DNA of 64,000 nt from Cupriavidus necator (GTDB taxonomy: Bacteria; Pseudomonadota; Gammaproteobacteria; Burkholderiales; Burkholderiaceae): the NCBI GenBank assembly GCA_022041995.1, contig CP074382.1, positions 706,894-770,893 of the forward strand, written 5' to 3'. The translations under genes and the position numbers were made by a program. Within the stretch, counting starts at the first letter, position 1. Every line of letters begins with the position of its first letter. Shown piece by piece: positions 8,683-17,945 of the stretch. The notes beneath the pieces were generated by a model. It made no database searches and was not told the DNA's origin. It saw only the letters and a list, made by a program, of their open reading frames with translations.

Positions 8683-8887
8683 GTGCCGTCTTACGGCGAA
8701 TCTCGTCGAACATCCAGTCGATCTCATTCAAGTAGATGTTCGCGGCGAGTGGGCTGAATGGGCCACCTTGCGGCACCCCAACTTTGCCCGCTGCTTTGAT
8801 AACCTGCTTGACCAAGTGCATGACCTGGGGATCCTGAATGCGCTTCGCGATCTTGCCCAACAGGGTCGAATGTTGGATTGTGTCAAA
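8683..8887 (-). pseudogene. Group II intron reverse transcriptase (second intron type), middle fragment
   Basis: Peptide FDTIQHSTLLGKIAKR ... GVPQGGPFSPLAANIYLNEID covers RT-3 to RT-4. It continues the N-terminal fragment at 12117-11608 (VDVDLSRY-FDTIQHS) once the recombinase element between them is removed. The C-terminal end is lost at the IS3 relic, so the YADD box and the maturase domain are absent. Confidence 0.85.
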
Positions 8888-9366
8888 GGAAACCACCACA
8901 GACTACCCCTCTCCACCACGTTCCTGAATCTGTTGTCATCACACGATCCGGCCACCCGTTCGAGGGCCGGCGCCTCCAGGTCATCAGCCGACGGCAACGG
9001 GCCGGCCGATTGCACCTTCTGCTGACACTCCCCGACCAATCACGCGGACTCATTCCCGCCGACTGGACCGATTTCGCCGCCGGCTCCGGCAGCGTTCCGG
9101 CAAGTACTCCCGCTCTAGCATCTGACACGCTGGGCTCGATTGCCGACCTGCTCCACGCTCGCCTCATCATTGACGCTTTGCTGCGCCAGACGGAACAGGA
9201 GAGCAATGATGCAACTGAACCTACCCCTCGCGGATCTGCCGTCCGGCGACGACAGCCTGTGGGAACAACTCGATCCAGCGACACAAGACGCGGTAATCAA
9301 CGGTCTCGCCCAGGCGATCGCGAAGCTCGTGACCCACAACAACCCGATGCCACGGGAGAGCAATGA
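8878..9366 (+). CDS. DUF5372-like protein of recombinase element
   Basis: Core sequence ITRSGHPFEGRRLQVISRRQ ... LIPADWTDFAA resembles DUF5372 proteins encoded just upstream of serine recombinases in similar elements. The annotated TTG start lies outside the element; the true start is unclear. The last ~50 residues overlap the next ORF in another frame and may be an unnatural extension caused by an indel. Function unknown. Confidence 0.55.
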   Translation: MCQRKPPQTTPLHHVPESVVITRSGHPFEGRRLQVISRRQRAGRLHLLLTLPDQSRGLIPADWTDFAAGSGSVPASTPALASDTLGSIADLLHARLIIDALLRQTEQESNDATEPTPRGSAVRRRQPVGTTRSSDTRRGNQRSRPGDREARDPQQPDATGEQ

Positions 9367-9373
9367 TGACTGA
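9206..9373 (+). CDS. Short accessory ORF of recombinase element
   Basis: 55 residues, MMQLNLPLADLPSGDDSLWE..., with a good ribosome site GGAGAG 5-6 nt before the ATG pair. Its stop overlaps the recombinase start, implying translational coupling. Small ORFs of this kind (LWEQLDPATQDAVINGLAQ) usually accompany these recombinases; role unknown. Confidence 0.6.
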   Translation: MMQLNLPLADLPSGDDSLWEQLDPATQDAVINGLAQAIAKLVTHNNPMPRESNDD

Positions 9374-11578
9374 CACCGCCAACAAGATCGGCCCCAGCCA
9401 TTTGCAACGCACCGCCTTCGTCTACATCCGCCAGTCCAGTGCCAGCCAGGTCGAGCACAATCGCGAATCGACGCAGCGTCAGTACGCGCTCGCTCAACGG
9501 GCCACCGCCCTCGGTTGGACCGCGCAGCAGGTCAGCGTGATCGACGAGGATCTGGGCCTCTCGGGCGCCAGCGCCGCGAACCGTGGCGGGTTCGCCCGCA
9601 TGACCGCCGAAGTCGCGCTCGGGCACGCGGGCATCATTCTCGGACTGGAGGTCTCTCGCCTGGCGCGCAATAATTCCGACTGGTACCGCCTGCTGGACCT
9701 GTGCAGCATGACCGATACGCTCATCGGCGATGCTGACGGCGTGTATAACCCGGCGCTGTTCAACGACCGTCTGTTGCTCGGCCTGAAGGGCACCATGAGT
9801 GAGGCCGAACTGCACATCCTGCGCGCGCGTCTGGACGGCGGCATCCGCAACAAGGCGGCCCGGGCGAGTTGCGCCGCGGCCTGCCAATTGGGCTGGTGTG
9901 GGGTGAGGCAGAGGGCGAAGTCAGACTGCATCCGGACGAAGCCGTTGTCGGTGCGCTGCGCGCCGTGTTCGAACGTTTTAGCGAATTCGGCTCTGCTCGC
10001 CGCGTCTGGCTGTGGTTCCGCGCCGAGAATCTGTCGTTCCCGCTGCAGCTCAATCACACCACGCAGATCCGTTGGGTCGCCCCGACCTATACCGCCATCT
10101 ACAATGTCCTCACCAATCCGGTTTATGCTGGCGCCTACTGCTATGGCAAGACCCGGCAGGAGCGCTACGTCGATGAACATGGTGTGCTCAAGACCCGATT
10201 GCGTCGGCTGCCCCAGTCGCAATGGGCCGTGCTCATCCGGGACCACCACGAAGGATATCTCGATTGGATGACCTATGAAGCCAATCAAATGCGCCTGGGG
10301 GCCAATACCAAGCCCCGGCCTCATCAGGCCGGAGGCGCCGTGAGAGAGGGGGCCGCCTTGCTGCAAGGCCTGGCCTGCTGTGGTCACTGCGGTCGGCGAC
10401 TCAAGACGCACTACCGCGGAACCAATCAGACGCCCGGGTACCATTGCTCCAACAAAGGCATCGAGAATGGCCGCGGCGTCTTCTGCCTCAATGTCGGGGG
10501 CCTGCAAATCGATGCCGCCGTTGCGCAGGCCTTCTTGCAAGCCGTGGAGCCCGCCGGCATCGCAGCAGCCGTGCGTGCGGCCGAACGCCTCGAGGCCGAT
10601 CACGACGCGGCGCTTGCACAGTGGCGACTGAATGTTGAACGTGCCCACTACGAGGCACAGCGCGCCGAACGGCGGTACCACGCCGTCGACCCCGAGAACC
10701 GCTTGGTGGCACGCGGTCTCGAAACGCAGTGGGAGCAGCAGTTGCGTGAACTCGAACAGGCTCAGGCAGAACTTGCTCGGCGTGAACAGCTTCGTCCATG
10801 CACGCTGAGCACTGAACAGCGCAAGAGTCTGCTTGCTATCGGTAAAGACCTCAAACGGTTGTGGGACGCGCCGACCCTCACACTGCGCGACAGGAAGCAA
10901 TTGCTGCGCACGCTGCTCGAGGAAGTGAGTATTACCGTCCATCGCGAACAATATCGGGCGCATCTGAAGCTGCGTTGGCGCGGCGGCAAGCTCACCGATT
11001 GCGAGGTCGCCTTGCCACGCTCACGACCCGCGACCATTCGCACCGACGAAGACACGATTGCTCTGGTCCGCCGTCTGGCCGAGCACTATCCCGATGCCAC
11101 CATCGCCGGCATCCTCAACACCCAGGGCCGGGTAACTGCGCGCGGTTTGCGCTTCAACCAGAGCCTCGTCGGAAACTTACGGCGGCACTGGCAAATCCCT
11201 TGTTTCGAACGCCCCACCGAACTCCCGGACGGCGAGTTGCTCAGCATCCGCCAAGCCGCTCGCGTGTTGGGTACCGCGCCGTCAACGCTGCACCGCTGGG
11301 TCAACGACGGCTTTATCGCCGGCGAACAGACCACGCCCGGTGCGCCCTGGCGCATCCGCATCACCGATGCGCTGCGACAACAATTCGTCGCGCACAGCCC
11401 AGATGGCTACGTCGTCATGCAGGAAGCAACCAAGCTGCTCGGCGTGTCCCGCCAAACTGTGTTGCAGCGTGTAAAGCGCGGCGAACTCGATGCCGTCCTG
11501 GTCTGCCAGGGACGGCGCAAAGGCTTACGCATCAAGGCAGTCAGCGAACAACCTGACCTCTTCGAGCACGCTTCATGA
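9363..11578 (+). pseudogene. Large serine recombinase with C-terminal HTH domains, frameshifted
   Basis: The N-terminal resolvase domain has TAFVYIRQSS (catalytic Ser) and GLEVSRLARN. A recombinase domain, the zinc ribbon CGHCGRRLK...YHCSNKG, a coiled coil and two MerR/excisionase-like helices (SIRQAARVLGTAPSTLHRWV; VMQEATKLLGVSRQTVLQRV) follow. The frame breaks near 9861: relatives read AARGELRRGLP, and here one G is missing (AARASCAA). The second frame then runs from 9869 to 11578. Repaired length would be about 735 residues. The fused DNA-binding helices at the C-terminus are unusual for a transposase of this class. Confidence 0.82.
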
Positions 11579-11605
11579 ACCAAAGGGCATTGCTATGTAT
11601 GATCC

Positions 11606-12117
11606 AAGTAGCGCGACAGATCCACATCAACCACCGTCGACATGCGCCGCAGCACACTGCGTCTGACTTCCGCCAGCGCGCGGTGTGGGGACCGCTTTGG
11701 TCTAAACCCGTAGGAGTTCGGGCAGAAGTCCGCCTCGAATACCGCTTCGAGGATTAGTTTCAGCGCACCCTGCACCACGCGGTCGCGGATGCAAGGAACC
11801 TGGAGAACGCGGACTTTGCCGTTACTTTTCGGGATCTCTACCTTGCGGTTCGGCTTGGGTTCATACCTGCCTGTCTTGAGGTCTGCCTGAATCTCCGCAA
11901 GAAAGACAGTGCGTCCGGATGCCTCGATGTCATTAAAGCTCAGACCATCGATTCCCGGTGCACCGCCGTTCCTCTTGGCGATACGGTAGGCCTCGTCTAG
12001 GGTTTCACTCTTCGCAATATGCACGGAGAGCCCCCAAAAGCGATGGGTCTTGTCAGACTTCGCCTTGCGATATATCCGCCTTCTCAGTTCCTGCAGACTA
12101 CTGGATGCCTTTGTCAT
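11606..12117 (-). pseudogene. Group II intron reverse transcriptase (second type), N-terminal fragment
   Basis: Starts MTKASSSLQELRRRIY and contains APGIDGLSFNDIE, IPKSNGKVRVLQVPCIRDRVVQ and SYGFRPKRSPHRA, the RT-0 to RT-2 blocks. It ends in VDVDLSRY where the recombinase element was inserted. This intron is a different lineage from the copies at 1 and 45.5 kb. Confidence 0.87.
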
Positions 12118-12635
12118 TTCATCCCTGCCTCACCTTGTTGAACGGAGTACTCACCGGTCCGGGCCCTTCCCTCCGGGCGCGTTTTGCTGCACGCCCATCG
12201 ACAGTACTACGACCCGATCCGTCACCCTTGCACCTATGCCCGCATTTCCCACTCGCGGTTATAACGGACATCTCCTCGACGGGCTTTCTCCGCCGGGTGC
12301 CGAGGGCTTCTCCAGTTTCCACGTTATCCTTCACACCATGTCGCCGCTGATACCTCGCCGGTGAGAGCTGCCGCATCGGACTCGTTTCGGACAACTCTTG
12401 CTGCTTTCGCGCGTTATAGACCGTCTCAGCCACCGGGTTTTCGTGTGACGAGGCTACATCTGCGTTCACTGCACGTTGCAACCTGGTGCGTTGCATATAC
12501 TCCTTTCTGAGCATACTGTCGGAGGGCTCCGTCATCTTGCTTTCGCGCCATGACGCCTCCCGAGCTACGAGGCTTGAGTCTTTTGCCTCGGTCGGACTTT
12601 CACCGACTGGACAACGTGTCATTATCTGGACACAC
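12118..12635 (-). mobile_element. Group II intron (second type), 5' ribozyme region
   Basis: Non-coding sequence between the RT start and the 5' splice boundary. Minus from 12635 begins GTGTGTCC, fitting GUGYG. A 175-codon open frame within it has no protein-like character and is ignored. The whole intron would span 12635 to beyond 8683. Confidence 0.7.
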
Positions 12636-13602
12636 CCACCTCCCAACGCGCGCGGTACCAGTCAATAAGCTGCGCCGCTGCGTCAAGGTCGTCCACCTCG
12701 CGATTACTCAGCAGTCGCCATTCAATCGGCTTGACGCCGGCCGGCGGGTCGACCTCCCGGGCGACGATACAAGTGGCACTCACCACGCCGCCTGCAGCAT
12801 CAGGCAACGCAACACGTTGCGCCCACACCTGCTGCCGTACCGCGCGCGCTGGCTGAGCCTGACGGGCTGCCAGCGTAAAGTGAATCCTGCCCACTGGCTT
12901 GCCCGCAGTTACTTGGTCCCACAGCTTGCCGCCGCCAGGCAAGGTGCGATTGTGCTGCGAGCGCAGTAGCCAATCCGCCGGGTGGCCCAACTCCTTTGCC
13001 TTGACCATCAGCGCCATGATGTCCGACTCTCGGTCAGCCACATAGACGAGTCGCGTGGCAGGCAGTGCGGCCGCCTGTTCGGCGACCCGCTCATATCCTT
13101 CAGTCCAGCGGGTGCTTTCCTTGATGCCGGGGCGCACGCCATCCGCACCCTTGGGCTCGCGCGCCCACATGTAGGCGTCGAGCACGCCCAGCGGTTCGCG
13201 CGCTGGCGTTACCGCGTAAGTCGGGTGCAGATATAGCCCGCGTTGCGCCTCATACGACAGCGGTCCCAGGCCTGCGATGGCCTGGCCGTTAAAGTCCAGC
13301 TCCGTGGTGTCTTGGATGCATAGCACCACTTCGCAAGCTCGCATCCGCTCGGCTGAGCTCTGCCAATGGGGCGCCAGAATATCGCGCCAGTCCAATTCAT
13401 CCTGAGCCAGGAAGCGGTACGCAGCAGCCGTTTCCGCCCAGCCGCCGCACGCACTCGGTATGCTTGCCGTCGGCTTCTCTGCGAGTCGCTCCGCTAGCAG
13501 CACCGCCCGCTTATTCAGGCGCTGGTCGCCCAAGTCAATGTCCTTGAATTCTGCCGCTGCCCAACTCGTTGCCTCTCGCTGCATGTGCCGTCCAAAATGC
13601 AA
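12636..13602 (-). pseudogene. IS4-family (Tn5/IS50-like) transposase, interrupted by group II intron
   Basis: About 316 residues starting MQREATSWAAAEFKDIDLGD (ATG 13584, or 13602). Catalytic regions include CIQDTTELDF (first Asp), VYVADRESDI (second Asp) and WRLLSNREVDD. The gene is cut inside DWYRARWEV, the YREK region just before the catalytic Glu, where the intron starts. The 3' exon is not found in the window because the intron's 3' end was deleted. Confidence 0.87.
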
Positions 13603-13909
13603 GAGTGAACGACAATCCGAAAGAGTTTACAACCCCACCCGCTATGTCATTGACCGTAAACGACTTTCTGCGGCGCACCAGCCGCCAGGAGTTGTGTGTA
13701 ATGAGGTGGGTATAAAGCCGGCGTTGATGTTCAAGTCAAGCTACCAGCGCTTGCGACATACATGGGACACGTATCGATTTCTTCGAAACCGAGTACTACC
13801 TTCCGTTTGTTGCAGAGCTTGCAGCTGCGGCCAGCAACCGTTTCGCGGGTCGCTATGGCGCGCTCATTCAGCCGTCCCCTGGTGGAGGTGTACTATGAAA
13901 AATGGTTCG
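13603..13909 (+). other. Gene remnant between IS4 and ISL3
   Basis: One plus-strand frame (about 13760-13897) reads ETEYYLPFVAELAAASNRF and then RYGALIQPSPGGG with good codon use, as if the 3' end of a lost gene. I do not recognise it. The rest shows nothing. Confidence 0.3.
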
Positions 13910-14521
13910 TCAGGAAAAAGTGTGGGTTGACGAAGGCTCAGGAAGATTGCCAAATGCATGATATAGCGCGATTTCCGTCGCCCTGAAGGTTCGGAATCCG
14001 TACGATTTTCTCATGGTGACTTTGGCCTTGTTGTTCAGGCCCTCGACGACGCCGCTGGAGAACTGCTTGCGGGCACGGAAGTAGTTGAGGATCAGCTCAC
14101 GGTGGGCACGCACGGTGCGGGCGAACTTCTTCATCGGCTCGATGCGCGAGCGCATCACCTGCGTACACCACTGGTCGAGGAATTTTCCGGCCCAGTCCGG
14201 TGAGATGTAATCCCAGAGCTGCTGGAATTCCTCTTTGAGCAGCCAGGCGCGTACGGTGCGCAGGTTGTACTGCAACAAGTCACGCATGCGCAGTCGCTGT
14301 TTGTCGGTCAGGTTTTCCGGACGTTTGAGCAGGCACCAGCGGGACTTCTTGAGCACCGGCTCGTATCCGTCGCGGACCATGCGGCGGGACTCTTCAGCGC
14401 GAACCTCATCGATAGCCTTATTCATCTTCGCAACGATGTGGAAGCGGTCCAGGATGTTCAGCGCATTGGGGCAATGCAGCGCTATCATCTCAAGGTAGGG
14501 CTTCCACATATCCGAGCAGAC
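13910..14521 (-). pseudogene. ISL3-family transposase, C-terminal part (split by IS256)
   Basis: Contains SDMWKPYLEMIALHCPNAL, LNILDRFHIVAKMNKAIDEVR and GVVEGLNNKAKVTMRKSYGFR, the ISL3 catalytic core with the final Glu. The protein ends LPEPSSTHTFS just inside 13910. Removing the IS256 and one GAGCAGAC copy rejoins FVCS-DMWKPY in frame, so the gene was intact before that insertion. Confidence 0.9.
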
Positions 14522-15907
14522 GGGCCTGTCAGTTTTTTTGTGTGCAGGGCAGGTAAAGGCTCACCGGCGATTGGACCGGTGAGCCAGCATTATCTCAGCG
14601 ATGGGGGTGGGTGAAGCGTTCTTCGTACAGGATCGCAAACTGGTTCATGGCTGCCTTCCAGTCATGGGTTGAGCTGCCCCACCTTCCCGTAATATTGCGC
14701 AGCGCCAGCCACAGCAGCTTGGTCGCCGCCTCATCGCTGGGGAAGTGACCTCGGGTCTTAATGATCTTGCGCAGTTGCGCGTTGATGCTCTCGATCGCGT
14801 TGGTCGTGTAGAGGATCTTGCGGATCGCCGGCGGGAACGTAAAGAACGGAATCACCTGATCCCAGGCGCGACGCCAGGAGGCGGCGATCGGCGTGTACTG
14901 CCGGCCCCATTCCCCTTGCTCGAAGGCCTCCAGCTCGGCCAGCGCAGCCTCGACCGTGGGGGCCGTGTACACGGGCTTGAGCGCGGCCGCCACGGCCCGG
15001 CGCTCCTTCCAGCTGACGTACCCCAGGCTGTTGCGGATCAGATGCACGATGCAGGTCTGCAGGGTCGTCTCCGGGAACACCGCATTCAGGGCCTGCTCCA
15101 TCCCTTTGAGGCCATCGGTCACCGCAATCAGGATGTCCTGCGTGCCGCGCGTCTTCAGGTCGTTGAACACCTTCATCCAGAACTTGGCGCCTTCGGTGTT
15201 CTCGATCCACAGGCCCAGAATGTCGCGCGTGCCGTCAGGCAACACACCCAGGGCCAGGTAGACCGCCTTGTTGCGCACCACCCCGTCTTCGCGCATCTTG
15301 ACGCGCAGCGCGTCGAAGAACACCACCGGGTACATCGCCTCAAGCGGGCGCGCCTGCCAGGCGATGACTTCGTCCATGACCGCATCGGTCACCGAGCTGA
15401 TGAACTCAGGCGAGACCTCGGTGCCGTACTGTTCGGCCAGAAACGCCTGGATCTCGCGCACGGTCATGCCACGGGCGTACATGGCGATGATCTTGTCATC
15501 GAAGCCGGTGAAGCGCCGCTCGTGCTTGGGGATCAGGATCGGCTCGAAGCTGCCGTCGCGGTCGCGTGGGATGTCCACTCGCAGCGGCCCGTCCTTGGTC
15601 AACACCGTCTTGGCGCTCTTGCCATTGCGCTGATTGGCCGTGCCAGCCGGGCGCTCGGCGTCCGGTGCATAGCCCAGATGATGGCCAAGCTCAGCTCCCA
15701 GGGCCCGCTCGATCAGGGCCTTCTTGAACGCCATCGAGGCCTCCTCGACGGCTTCCGCGGTCATGGGACCCTTTACCAAATGGGCGATCAGGTCCTCGGG
15801 AATGCTCGGCAGCGCGCGGTCGGCGGCTTGGCTGGTCTTCGTCTTGCGTGGCATACATGCTCCTTGGTGACATGTTATGCCCTAAACACAAAATTTCTGA
15901 CAGGTCC
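14522..15907 (-). mobile_element. Second IS256-family element, 1386 bp
   Basis: Ends read GGGCCTGTCAGTTTTT (left) and GGACCTGTCAGAAATT (right, complement). The 8-bp target duplication GAGCAGAC is at 14514-14521 and 15908-15915. It is a different lineage from the IS256 at 3.2 kb. Confidence 0.93.
14595..15854 (-). CDS. IS256-family transposase
   Basis: 419 residues, intact. Catalytic residues lie in PVVFFDALRVK, IAVTDGLKGM and TTNAIESINAQLRK. The start MPRKTKTSQAADRALPS lies 53 nt inside the right end. Long plus-strand frames over this gene (for example 14745-16043) are shadows. Confidence 0.94.
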   Translation of the reverse strand: MPRKTKTSQAADRALPSIPEDLIAHLVKGPMTAEAVEEASMAFKKALIERALGAELGHHLGYAPDAERPAGTANQRNGKSAKTVLTKDGPLRVDIPRDRDGSFEPILIPKHERRFTGFDDKIIAMYARGMTVREIQAFLAEQYGTEVSPEFISSVTDAVMDEVIAWQARPLEAMYPVVFFDALRVKMREDGVVRNKAVYLALGVLPDGTRDILGLWIENTEGAKFWMKVFNDLKTRGTQDILIAVTDGLKGMEQALNAVFPETTLQTCIVHLIRNSLGYVSWKERRAVAAALKPVYTAPTVEAALAELEAFEQGEWGRQYTPIAASWRRAWDQVIPFFTFPPAIRKILYTTNAIESINAQLRKIIKTRGHFPSDEAATKLLWLALRNITGRWGSSTHDWKAAMNQFAILYEERFTHPHR

Positions 15908-16551
15908 GAGCAGACGAACTCAACCTTCTCGCATACCTGTTCTCCGATCATGGCAAAGAACTTCGCGAAGCTTTCTTTCGTGCGCTCCTGCCCCACCCAT
16001 AGTAGACGCGTGCAGCCAGCCTCGATCTGGTAGACCAGTGTGAGGTACTTGTGTCCACGACCATACTGGATCTCGTCGACACCAAAGGCACGGATCGTAC
16101 CGAGTTCGCGATGGGCCAGGCCCCAGTCCACCACCCACTCCACTGCGTTGAAGACTTTCTCCCAACTGGTGCGGAAGCTTTGTGCCGTCTCCTTCCACGA
16201 CAGCTTGCGTGCCCACTGCGCCAGGAAGATCATGTAAGCGCGGGTGAGCGTGTGCTTGCCATTGGCCCACGGCAGGGCTTCGACCTTCACGCCACAGTCA
16301 CGACAGTCGACGCGCCGCATGGTATAGAGCAGGAATACTGCAAAACCCCAGACGGGAATAAACTCGAAGCGGCGCTCCGTGAGTGAGTCGTAACCCCGCG
16401 CAGGCTGGTTGCAGCATGAGCAGACCGGCTTCGAACCCTTGCGCGGCCGAACGTCGATCTCGATGGACTGGGTTGCCTCGCACAGCCGCGCACCTTCATA
16501 GACAAAGCCGGGAAAATGATGACAAGCGTTAAGCAGACGAGTCAGCAACAT
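15908..16551 (-). pseudogene. ISL3-family transposase, N-terminal part
   Basis: Starts MLLTRLLNACHHFPGFVYE and carries the zinc-binding CSCCNQPARGYDS ... CRDCGVKVE, the HTH region KLSWKETAQSFRTSWEKV and the first Asp in IRAFGVDEIQYGRGHKY. It stops in EFVCSD at the IS256 junction. Its ATG (16551) overlaps the ATG of the plus-strand gene at 16550 in a CATG palindrome. Confidence 0.9.
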
Positions 16552-16981
16552 GGTTAGCAAGCTCAAAACCGGCAAGGGCAAAGCTGCCATTGTCACCGAA
16601 CAGCAAACGCTCACCCAGTACATTTCAGACCTGCATAACTGGCCGGCTTCGTGGCGAGTCGATGACGAAGATATCTCGACTGGAGAGGAAATCGTAGCAA
16701 TACTCACGCCTTTCCTTGAGCATCTCCCAACCTTGGGATACGCACGCAAGACATTGCTTCGGCACCGCGATCACATCTGGATGCTCGGTGGCGAAATGAT
16801 CCGACGACGCCATGAAGATCCCGATCTCCTTACCCTCCCTGTGGCAACCCTCCTGGACAAGCTCATCGAGGAAGACGGCGGCCCTCTCATCTGGCCAGTT
16901 ATCTCCGAGTCCGCACAAAATTCCTTTGATGCAACCTGTCGCAAGCTCTATCAGTACCTGAATCGGGCTTCACTCGGCTAG
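16550..16981 (+). CDS. Conserved-looking hypothetical protein next to ISL3
   Basis: 143 residues, soluble, with TEQQTLTQYISDLHNWP, ILTPFLEHLPTLGYARKTLLRHRDHIWMLGGE and DATCRKLYQYL. No fold recognised; the helical middle is reminiscent of short N-terminal core-binding domains but has no catalytic part. It is divergent from the ISL3 transposase with overlapping start codons, so it may be a passenger gene or may use a later start. The ISL3 right end could not be placed. Confidence 0.55.
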   Translation: MVSKLKTGKGKAAIVTEQQTLTQYISDLHNWPASWRVDDEDISTGEEIVAILTPFLEHLPTLGYARKTLLRHRDHIWMLGGEMIRRRHEDPDLLTLPVATLLDKLIEEDGGPLIWPVISESAQNSFDATCRKLYQYLNRASLG

Positions 16982-16995
16982 CCGCACATCCGCTT

Positions 16996-17355
16996 TCACC
17001 CACAGATTCCGCCGACGAGCCAAACATTCTGGCGTGACAGATTACTTTGCCCTGACGCAGCATAGGCGGGGTGTCGCTGCACGTGCCAAGGCGCTGGGTT
17101 CTCCGCAGTACGACGTACATATAGCCGTCCACGACGAACACGCGCAACGGGATCAAAGGAGTCTTCCCGGAAAAGCATCGGTGCATCCTCGAGACGCGCA
17201 AAGCTCCGATTACGGGGCCAGTCAGAAAGCGCACCCACATGAGCCGCAAGAGAGACGAAGGGCGGCGATGGCCAGATGGCATGCCCGTACAGGCTCAGCG
17301 AGCCCTCGTAGAAGAGGGACGTATCTTGGTCGATCCCGATGGCTGTCCCACTCAT
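16996..17355 (-). CDS. Hypothetical plasmid protein, 3' end probably truncated
   Basis: 119 residues from ATG 17355 (MSGTAIGIDQDTSLFYEG), with a strong GGAGG 4 nt upstream. Segments SLYGHAIWPSPP, LSDWPRNRSFARLEDAPMLF and YAASGQSN suggest a real protein, but I know no function. The last residues (WLVGGICG) run into the ISL3 neighbourhood and may not be native. A MITE-like repeat lies just upstream. Confidence 0.55.
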   Translation of the reverse strand: MSGTAIGIDQDTSLFYEGSLSLYGHAIWPSPPFVSLAAHVGALSDWPRNRSFARLEDAPMLFREDSFDPVARVRRGRLYVRRTAENPAPWHVQRHPAYAASGQSNLSRQNVWLVGGICG

Positions 17356-17380
17356 GATCCTCCTTTTCTGTATGGTTATC

Positions 17381-17552
17381 GGGGTGATCGTACCTTTCGT
17401 GCAAAAAGTGGCGGCGATCAACCGGAGAACCGCCTCCGGCAAGGCTATGCCCCTTCCCGCCTTTCGCACGACCGGTGAGATTGCAACCCCTTGATTCACA
17501 ATAGCTTTTGGGGCCAGACCGCCAGATTTAACACGAAAGGTACGATCACCCC
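17381..17552. repeat. MITE-like element with perfect 21-bp inverted repeats
   Basis: The left arm 17381-17401 begins GGGGTGATCGTACC, and the right arm 17532-17552 is its exact reverse complement. Between them lie 130 bp with no ORF. Total length is 172 bp. No target duplication is obvious. The size and the perfect arms fit a miniature element; it overlaps the stop region of the small hns-like gene. Confidence 0.55.
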
Positions 17553-17785
17553 TTGAGCCACGAGGGCATCTCGCCCTGCCCGTCCCAGGTCAGCCCTTCC
17601 GCGTTGCGGTAGCAGACCACCGGCGCCGGTGGTGCGGGCGGTGGAGGTGGCTCGGGTGGGGGCGGCGGCGCAAAGCACCCCGCCGCGTCGAGCTCTTCGA
17701 GGGTGAGCCCGTAGTCGTCCATCTGCGCCTGGATCCAGCGGATCGCGTCCGCCCGCTCAGTTTTTGCTGTCATCGCTGCCGTCAC
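17546..17785 (-). CDS. Short H-NS-like protein with proline-rich linker
   Basis: 79 residues (75 from ATG 17773). The C-terminus YRNAEGLTWDGQGEMPSW matches the H-NS family DNA-binding motif, compare RNPKTGQTWSGRGRAPAW in the neighbour. The N-terminus RADAIRWIQAQMDDYGLTLEELDAAG fits a short oligomerisation/linker helix. A run of Pro and Ala (about residues 43-58) joins them. It lacks the full coiled coil of chromosomal H-NS and so may act only with partners. Confidence 0.75.
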   Translation of the reverse strand: MTAAMTAKTERADAIRWIQAQMDDYGLTLEELDAAGCFAPPPPPEPPPPPAPPAPVVCYRNAEGLTWDGQGEMPSWLKG

Positions 17786-17905
17786 TGCTGTCGTTGCCTT
17801 CGTCCTGGTTGTTAGGCAGCGCTGCCCCCGGGTCGTTGCCCGGCTCTTCCCCTTGGGCTTCCTGCGCAGTGGCCGCCGAACTTCCGGCCTGCCGAGTTTG
17901 CTAAT
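17760..17905 (-). pseudogene. Duplicated tail of kfrA-like gene
   Basis: The stretch repeats the 3' end of the kfrA-like gene at 19110-19280 with substitutions: both read SDGSDDS-like codons running into the same hns start. This shows an ancestral kfrA-hns overlap that was duplicated and partly lost. It has no start of its own. Confidence 0.6.
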
Positions 17906-17945
17906 CAGAATGGGGGCGGACCGGCCGCGCCCGCCAACCTGTCGT

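Larger units (their letters stand above)
8888..11605 (+). mobile_element. Serine-recombinase transposable element (2.7 kb) inside an intron RT gene
   Basis: Both junctions can be read because the target gene is known: RT codons for RY and FD rejoin when 8888-11605 plus one AA is removed. The dinucleotide AA is present on both sides (8886-8887 and 11606-11607), as expected for strand exchange by a serine recombinase with a 2-nt core. No terminal inverted repeats were seen. Cargo is a DUF5372-like ORF, a short ORF and the recombinase gene. Confidence 0.75.

Noticed and set aside
12119..12646. 175-codon minus-strand frame
   Set aside because: It falls in the ribozyme part of the second group II intron and has no protein-like features.
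14745..16043. 432-codon plus-strand open frame
   Set aside because: It lies antisense to an intact IS256 transposase and has the Arg/Leu/Gln-rich look of a high-G+C shadow.
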